Source: Kiritimatiellia bacterium
GTDB taxonomy: Bacteria > Verrucomicrobiota > Kiritimatiellia > RFP12 > UBA1067
NCBI GenBank assembly: GCA_028701555.1
Contig: JAQVQN010000080.1
Span: 1-8,639, forward strand
DNA length: 8,639 bases
Direction: 5' to 3'
The number at the start of each line of letters is the position of its first letter. The stretch's first letter is position 1. The notes below the pieces were generated by a model, which did not search any database, was not told the origin of the DNA, and saw nothing but the letters and a program-made list of their open reading frames with translations. Both the position numbers and the translations under genes were made by a program. Positions 5,557 to 8,639 of this stretch are shown in pieces.

Positions 5557-5605
5557 CAGAGGCGGGCCGCGAGTTCGGGAAGGGGCGGTGACGTCTGGGG
5601 TGCCG

Positions 5606-5650
5606 GGGTTATTGCGGCTTCACAGATAGCCGCAATGGCGAGGATAAAAG
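5606..5650 (+). repeat. Dispersed hairpin repeat, copy C
   Basis: The arms ATTGCGGCT (5611-5619) and AGCCGCAAT (5628-5636) are perfectly complementary over 9 bp with an 8-base loop. The outer sequence matches copy B nearly exactly, while loop and inner arm differ, with pairing kept. The purine-rich tract begins directly after it. Confidence 0.75.
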
Positions 5651-5739
5651 AAAGTAAAAAGGAAAAGTGAAAAAGTGAAAGTGAAAAGTAAAAGTGAAAG
5701 GTGAAAAAGTGAAGGGGAAGGTTAAAACGCCGCTGGCGC

Positions 5740-5848
5740 GGCTGGTTCAAGGGAGAAAGTAAAAAGGAAAAGTGAAAAGTGAAAAAGTCGGGCTGGTTCA
5801 AGGGAGAAAGTAAAAAGGAAAAGTGAAAAAGTCGGGCTGGTTCAAGGG
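5740..5848 (+). repeat. Tandem repeat of 51 and 44 bp plus a partial third copy
   Basis: Copy 1 is 5740-5790, copy 2 is 5791-5834 and lacks a 7-base GTGAAAA unit, and partial copy 3 (5835-5848) is GGCTGGTTCAAGGG. Each full unit is GGCTGGTTCAAGGGAGAAAG followed by an A/G-rich AAAAAGGAAAAGTGAAAA stretch and GTCG. The A/G part resembles the simple tract just upstream (5650-5720). The units are directly joined with no unique spacers, so this is not a CRISPR array. Confidence 0.85.
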
Positions 5849-6025
5849 GTGCCGGAGGCGTTGAGGGTGGTGGATGCGACGGTTGACCAGAAAGGGGAGG
5901 TGAGGGAGGTGCACCAGAGGAAGGCCTCTACGCCGACGGATGTGACGCTGTCGGGGATGGTGACGGCGCAGTTTGTCATAACTATGCGCACCCATTCCGG
6001 AGAAGGGCGTTTTTTCCGTCATTGA
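5849..6025 (+). pseudogene. Possible broken coding fragment after the tandem repeat
   Basis: The frame from GTG 5849 to TGA 6023-6025 encodes 58 residues with protein-like composition (VPEALRVVDATVDQKGEVRE, then ASTPTDVTLSGMVTAQFVIT). The repeat end reads in the same frame as L-V-Q-G just before it, and an identical L-V-Q-G, preceded by VKTPLAR, occurs at the start of the first repeat unit (5721-5752). This suggests one coding stretch split by expansion of the purine-rich repeat. I do not recognise the family; chance openness is possible. Confidence 0.3.
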
Positions 6026-6082
6026 CCGGCAGTTTCCGGTTACAGTCGAGTATGTGCAAAAAGTGCCTGCCACACAAAGGGG

Positions 6083-7405
6083 CTACCACATGTCGCCGAG
6101 GGGGCCGCAGGGCACGATCTCGATGGTGGCGTCGATCTCTTCTCCGGGGGCGTAGCCTACAACGCCGACCACGACGCGCATGGGCATGTGGTTGGGGATG
6201 GTGAAGCCGCGTTTGCGCTTGGAGCCTTCCCAGACAATGTTGAGGCGGTTGTATGAGTAGTGCTTGGCAACCCGCACCTGCGTCTCCTCTTCAAGCATGG
6301 GCACTGACATCGAGGCGATCAGGCGGTCGCTTTCGTCGATGCTGTAAACCGCCACGCAGGCGGCTGGCCCGTTGTCCTCCTTTAAGGCAGGGCGTTTGGT
6401 GCGGTAGATGATTTTGCAGACCAGGTCGCGGCTGTCGTTGAGCCGCCAGGACATGCCCTTGCCCAGCCAACTGACGGCTTTGTTGTCGAAATTGAGCGTG
6501 CTGTGGCGCACGGTGCCGCGCACGTAGGCGCGCATGGTTTTGGGGTAGGCAAAGATGCCGAGCTCATCGGGCATTCCCGGCAGGTTGTAGAGCGAGAAGT
6601 CGTGTGAATAATTGCCGGCGCCCTCGTAGCGCCACTTGGTTATTTCCGGCGGCCAATCTTTGTCGTATTCCAACGGCTTCATGAGATAAGCCTGAATTAC
6701 AGCCGGCAGGTCCACCAGAGAAAGGGCGCTCAGCTTCTGGACAATCGGTTCCGGCTCGGCTGCGCGTTCTTTAAGGTTGGCGATGTCCGGCATCGGAGGC
6801 ACGAGACGGTATTTCGCGCCGGCTTCTTCAAAAGCGCGGTTGGCGAAATCCTTGCGCTGCATGGCCACGCGCATGCGCGTGGCCTCTTTCTTGGAGGCAG
6901 CGGCCTGCTGCGTCTGGTTCGCCTGCTCGAAATGCGCAACTAGGCGGTCAAGGCCGCTGATGTATTTGTCGGCGAGCGCAATGACCTTCTCGTTGCGCAG
7001 CAGATCTGCGGCGGTGCGCCGGGCAGCGTACTCTTGTTGTGTCAGGCGCAAGGCCGAAGGCACATCTACCAGGACATCATCAGGCAGTTCCGGCACGGTC
7101 TCGAACGGGTCGGGATCGTTGCCGAGGGCTTTCATGAAACGCGCCGCCTCTTTGCGCGCGGACTCGGTGCCGGTGGTGTCTTTAAGTCCGGTCAGGCGTA
7201 TGGCCAGACCGCGCAGTTCGAGCAGGTAGTTCTCGGCCATAGGCAGCAACGCGGCGTCATACTCTCCGGCGATTTTCGTGAGTTCCGCCAGATAAGCTTC
7301 GCGCATTTTTAGAGCTTCCGGCGGCAAAGCGGCAGCTTTCGGCATGTTCTGGGCTGATGCCGCCAAGGCAGCGACACAGACAAGGGCGGTTATGGTCTTG
7401 TACAT
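6083..7405 (-). CDS. Secreted protein with helical repeats and a beta-rich C-terminal domain
   Basis: 440 residues. Residues 1-18 are a signal peptide (MYKTITALVCVAALAASA, cleavage before QN). Residues about 30-200 are helical and charged, with an internal duplication: 60-94 and 148-182 share a Y-x3-L-x2-L start and a K-E-A-x-R end, suggesting a two-unit helical-hairpin or coiled-coil region. Residues about 235-440 are beta-rich with many aromatic residues (DKDWPPEITKWRYEGAG, AVSWLGKGMSWRL) and a Cys pair region, perhaps a lectin-like sandwich. I cannot name the domains. Helical-segment secreted proteins of this style occur in Lentisphaerota and Kiritimatiellota. A strong Shine-Dalgarno (AAGGAG) precedes the ATG, inside the end of the upstream hydrolase gene. 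The 16-nt overlap argues for co-transcription and a role with that enzyme at the cell surface or in the periplasm, for example substrate binding. Confidence 0.85.
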   Translation of the reverse strand: MYKTITALVCVAALAASAQNMPKAAALPPEALKMREAYLAELTKIAGEYDAALLPMAENYLLELRGLAIRLTGLKDTTGTESARKEAARFMKALGNDPDPFETVPELPDDVLVDVPSALRLTQQEYAARRTAADLLRNEKVIALADKYISGLDRLVAHFEQANQTQQAAASKKEATRMRVAMQRKDFANRAFEEAGAKYRLVPPMPDIANLKERAAEPEPIVQKLSALSLVDLPAVIQAYLMKPLEYDKDWPPEITKWRYEGAGNYSHDFSLYNLPGMPDELGIFAYPKTMRAYVRGTVRHSTLNFDNKAVSWLGKGMSWRLNDSRDLVCKIIYRTKRPALKEDNGPAACVAVYSIDESDRLIASMSVPMLEEETQVRVAKHYSYNRLNIVWEGSKRKRGFTIPNHMPMRVVVGVVGYAPGEEIDATIEIVPCGPLGDMW

Positions 7406-8639
7406 ATAATTTTCTCCTTGATCGTGATCGGTCCGAGCAGGCCCGAGCTGTGCAGCGGGTCGTCCTTCTTGGCTTGCTTACGGCTGGCCAGAGTAGAGCG
7501 GCGAGCTTCAGGACGGGGGGTGTTGGCGAAGACCCATTCCGGCCATGACTCGAGATAGCCGCCTTTGTCGGAAACGGTGTCGTCGGGATACTGCTCGTCG
7601 CCGATCAGGCGGTTTAACCAGTTATTGGCTATGCGTATCTCCAGCAGGTTCGCGCCTGCTTTGAGCGCATCCGTTATGTCCACGCGGTAAGGTTTTGTCC
7701 AAACGGTGCCCAATTCAACGCCGTTCAGTCTTACGGCTGCGATATTGTGCACCTCGCCGAGGTCGAGCCACAAGTGTGACGAGGTGCGCGGTTTCGGCCA
7801 GTCGAAGTGGCCGGCATAGACAGCCGTGCCGCTGAAATATTTCACGCGCGGGTCGGCGCTGTCCTTCCAGTCTTGTAGCATCTGGAAAGTCACGGTAAAC
7901 TCCGCGCCTGCGGGGGGGCGGAAGGTGACCTGCCAAGCGGTTTTGTCCAAAATACGGCATTGCGGCGTGTCAGTTAAATTCCAGAAGCGCGTCGAGCCGT
8001 CGGCCATGGTTGCCTCATAGCGGCCAGCCGTGTCAGCCTCCAGTCGCAGGTCGGCGAGGTCAGCTTCATAAACCAGGGCCGCGAACGGTTGCGAGGCTGC
8101 CTTGGCCTCAGCGTAGGCTCGCACTGATAAGGCTGCGAGATCCTTGTCCGTGAGCGGGCCCGACAGATCAACAGCGCCGCTGCAAGTGCCGCTGAAAGCT
8201 TCAGCCTTGCCGGAAGTTGGGTTGGGGGTCTGCCCGCTCGCCACGCCAGTATGCACTTTGCGCCCGTCTATAAAGAGCGCGGGAACGCCTGCCGCATAGG
8301 CTAGTGCCACATGCGTCGGCCGGTCGAGAGGTGAGGGTGCCTGCCACACCAGCACGGGCGCGATGTTGTTGTTCCAATGTTCGAACACTGCCACGCCGTT
8401 ACGTCCGATTGAGAGTCCGGCGCCGGAATGCTCCGGGCCCCACTGGTTGCCGTGCGGAGGGAAGACCAGGAAGTTTTGGTCGTTGTGGCTTACGCCGCGC
8501 GGGCTTTGCGGCGGCAGCGGGATATCCCGGCCGGGCGTGACCAGCGCGGAGAGCACGAAGTTGCCGGCTGCGGCAGGCGCTGCGGTTTCGCGGGCGCGGG
8601 GAGCGGAGGAGACCAGCGTCTCGCCGTTGAGTTTAAATG
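7390..8639 (-). CDS. GH106-like glycoside hydrolase, C-terminal 415 residues (N terminus outside window)
   Basis: The frame is open to the right edge; the GTG at 8556 is internal, not the start. From the visible end, residues about 20-175 look like a LamG/concanavalin-like insert (NFVLSALVTPGRDIPLP, GLSIGRNGVAVFEH, THVALAYAAGVPALFIDGRK). After a linking beta segment (DGSTRFWNLT, AWQVTFRPPAG), residues about 267-339 form the jelly-roll carbohydrate-binding-like domain typical of GH106 alpha-L-rhamnosidase-like and GH2-related enzymes: YFSGTAVYAGHFD, WLDLGEVHNIAAVRLNGVEL, WTKPYRVDITDALKAGANLL and IANNWLNRLIGDEQYP. The family-typical close SSGLLGPITI is followed by 10 extra residues coded in the overlap with the next gene. 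The catalytic domain lies outside the window, so the substrate (rhamnose-containing polysaccharide is likely for the family) cannot be confirmed. Confidence 0.88.
   Translation of the reverse strand, partial: FKLNGETLVSSAPRARETAAPAAAGNFVLSALVTPGRDIPLPPQSPRGVSHNDQNFLVFPPHGNQWGPEHSGAGLSIGRNGVAVFEHWNNNIAPVLVWQAPSPLDRPTHVALAYAAGVPALFIDGRKVHTGVASGQTPNPTSGKAEAFSGTCSGAVDLSGPLTDKDLAALSVRAYAEAKAASQPFAALVYEADLADLRLEADTAGRYEATMADGSTRFWNLTDTPQCRILDKTAWQVTFRPPAGAEFTVTFQMLQDWKDSADPRVKYFSGTAVYAGHFDWPKPRTSSHLWLDLGEVHNIAAVRLNGVELGTVWTKPYRVDITDALKAGANLLEIRIANNWLNRLIGDEQYPDDTVSDKGGYLESWPEWVFANTPRPEARRSTLASRKQAKKDDPLHSSGLLGPITIKEKIICTRP
7414..7419 (-). promoter_or_regulatory. Ribosome binding site within the hydrolase gene end
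   Basis: AAGGAG on the minus strand, 8 nt before the ATG at 7405. It is located inside the last codons of the hydrolase gene, so the second gene can start independently while the 16-nt overlap allows coupling. Confidence 0.75.

Larger units (their letters stand above)
5490..6082. other. Repeat-rich convergent spacer
   Basis: 593 bp between the convergent ends of tag and the 440-residue secreted-protein gene. In order it holds a G-run cluster, hairpin repeat copy C, a purine-rich AAAGTGAAAA-type tract (about 5650-5720), a 44-51 bp tandem repeat and a possible coding fragment. No clear intrinsic terminator is seen for either gene; a weak ACCGG/CCGGT hairpin near 6024-6039 lacks a T-run. Confidence 0.6.

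Noticed and set aside
2272..5650. Hairpin repeats as intrinsic terminators
   Set aside because: No T-run follows the stems on either strand; on the plus strand they are followed by GGCGAGG and TAAAA instead.
5740..5848. CRISPR-like array
   Set aside because: Units are joined directly with no unique spacers, and no cas genes are present.

Overview
The window looks like a chromosomal segment of a member of the PVC superphylum (Kiritimatiellota, Lentisphaerota or Verrucomicrobiota); this is inferred from gene style, not from a marker gene. The reasons are a secreted helical-repeat protein coupled to a large LamG/jelly-roll glycoside hydrolase on the right, GC-rich non-coding spacers carrying a dispersed palindromic repeat, and the mix of defence-type genes on the left.

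Left part (1-2441): a cut-off ORF of unknown function runs off the left edge and overlaps an 18-codon ORF by ATGA. A short minus-strand stub resembles the start of ApeA-like HEPN proteins but loses the match after about 28 residues. Next, on the minus strand, is a 406-residue protein that looks like a uracil-DNA-glycosylase-like family member with a 38-residue tandem duplication inside the UDG region and a C-terminal zinc-finger/zinc-ribbon tail. Upstream of it on the same strand is a 130-residue protein whose C-terminal half matches my memory of the extreme C terminus of DUF499-type AAA+ ATPases, but which begins with a signal peptide. The stub and the DUF499-like piece suggest an eroded defence island.

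Middle part (2442-4389): a divergent gene pair. To the left is a 67-residue conserved-looking small protein. To the right is an XRE-HTH/ImmA-type zinc metallopeptidase followed 7 nt later by a PIN-domain protein. Domain order and spacing suggest a toxin-antitoxin-like or stress/phage-sensing operon: regulator plus protease controlling a nuclease.

Right-centre (4390-6082): long GC-rich spacers flank a confidently identified DNA-3-methyladenine glycosylase I (tag). These spacers and the one at 2154-2441 hold four copies of a hairpin-forming repeat, all in the same orientation, plus two G-quadruplex-type G-run clusters, purine-rich simple sequence, and a 44-51 bp tandem repeat abutting a possible broken coding fragment.

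Right part (6083-8639): a minus-strand operon. The C-terminal 415 residues of a GH106-like glycoside hydrolase (LamG-like domain plus C-terminal jelly roll, N terminus outside the window) overlap by 16 nt the start of a 440-residue secreted protein with two helical repeats and a beta-rich C-terminal domain. This pair probably serves extracellular or periplasmic polysaccharide use.
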